A DNA stretch of 64,000 nucleotides from an uncultured Mycolicibacterium sp. (lineage in GTDB: Bacteria; Actinomycetota; Actinomycetes; Mycobacteriales; Mycobacteriaceae): the NCBI RefSeq assembly GCF_937941905.1, contig NZ_CALDGS010000116.1, positions 24,867 through 88,866 of the forward strand, in the 5' to 3' direction. The notes beneath the pieces are model-generated. The model ran no database searches. It saw only the letters and a list, made by a program, of their open reading frames with translations, and had not been told where the DNA came from. Below are positions 64,000 to 64,000 of the stretch, piece after piece (position 1 is the first letter of the stretch; every line of letters begins with the position of its first letter). The position numbers and the translations under genes are program-made.

Positions 64000-64000
64000 G

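Overview
The window is a very G+C-rich chromosome segment from a mycobacterium, most likely a fast-growing Mycolicibacterium-type species. Gene order closely follows the Mycobacterium tuberculosis Rv1486c-Rv1614 region as I recall it (trpE-trpC-trpB-trpA-lgt, hisD-hisC-hisB-hisH-hisA-impA-hisF-hisI, nadA-nadB-nadC, bioA-bioF-bioD-bioB, treX-treY-treZ, ilvA, dnaE1, lspA, ansA, dinX, ileS, mutA-mutB-meaB, SPFH/NfeD). Several protein sequences match the remembered M. tuberculosis proteins nearly residue for residue. It is a dense core-metabolism region. I saw no insertion sequences, prophage, CRISPR array, rRNA or tRNA.

Layout. 1-5.4 kb: minus-strand tryptophan operon (trpE, a membrane protein, trpC, trpB, trpA) running into lgt, which leaves the window. 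5.5-5.9 kb: a divergent thioredoxin-dependent peroxiredoxin. 5.9-12.5 kb: minus-strand histidine operon (hisD to hisI) with an array of 32-bp repeats inserted exactly at the hisF/hisI junction. 12.6-13.7 kb: a DUF385-type protein and a LysE-type exporter. 13.7-17.9 kb: nadABC with a divergent NrtR-type regulator and a perfect palindrome between them. 17.9-19.9 kb: a lipase and a membrane protein. 19.9-25.4 kb: biotin genes (bioA, bioF, bioD, bioB, the small bsaP, a 2H-phosphoesterase and the bioQ repressor) with shared operator sites. 25.5-33.9 kb: an acyltransferase coupled to treX-treY-treZ. 34-36.8 kb: a degenerate GGDEF protein, ilvA and a small membrane protein. 36.8-50.2 kb: dnaE1, an unassigned membrane protein, a RarD-like transporter, a pseudouridine synthase, lspA, ansA, dinB, an S4 protein, and ileS with a T-box leader. 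50.2-56.8 kb: a hairpin repeat array, a lipL-like gene, and meaB-mutB-mutA. 56.9-64 kb: a VTT membrane protein, an Lrp regulator divergent from an NCS1 permease-ureohydrolase pair, an SPFH/NfeD pair and a conserved gene of unknown function.

How the genes work together. Most operons are tightly coupled, with ATGA or GTGA overlaps at many junctions, which suggests translational coupling and balanced enzyme production (trp, his, nad, bio, tre). Many first genes have a TANNNT -10 hexamer only 5-8 nt before an ATG or GTG, the pattern expected for leaderless mycobacterial transcripts. Local regulation is readable in four places: NrtR on nadABC, BioQ on bioB and bioFD, a T-box on ileS, and probably an Lrp-type regulator on the permease-ureohydrolase pair.

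The most unusual structure is at 6313-6480. Tandem 32-bp repeats create five consecutive 11-codon mini-ORFs. Each overlaps the next by ATGA, forming a chain from the hisF stop codon to the hisI start codon. Coordinates, starts and functions were read by eye. No database search or folding program was run.
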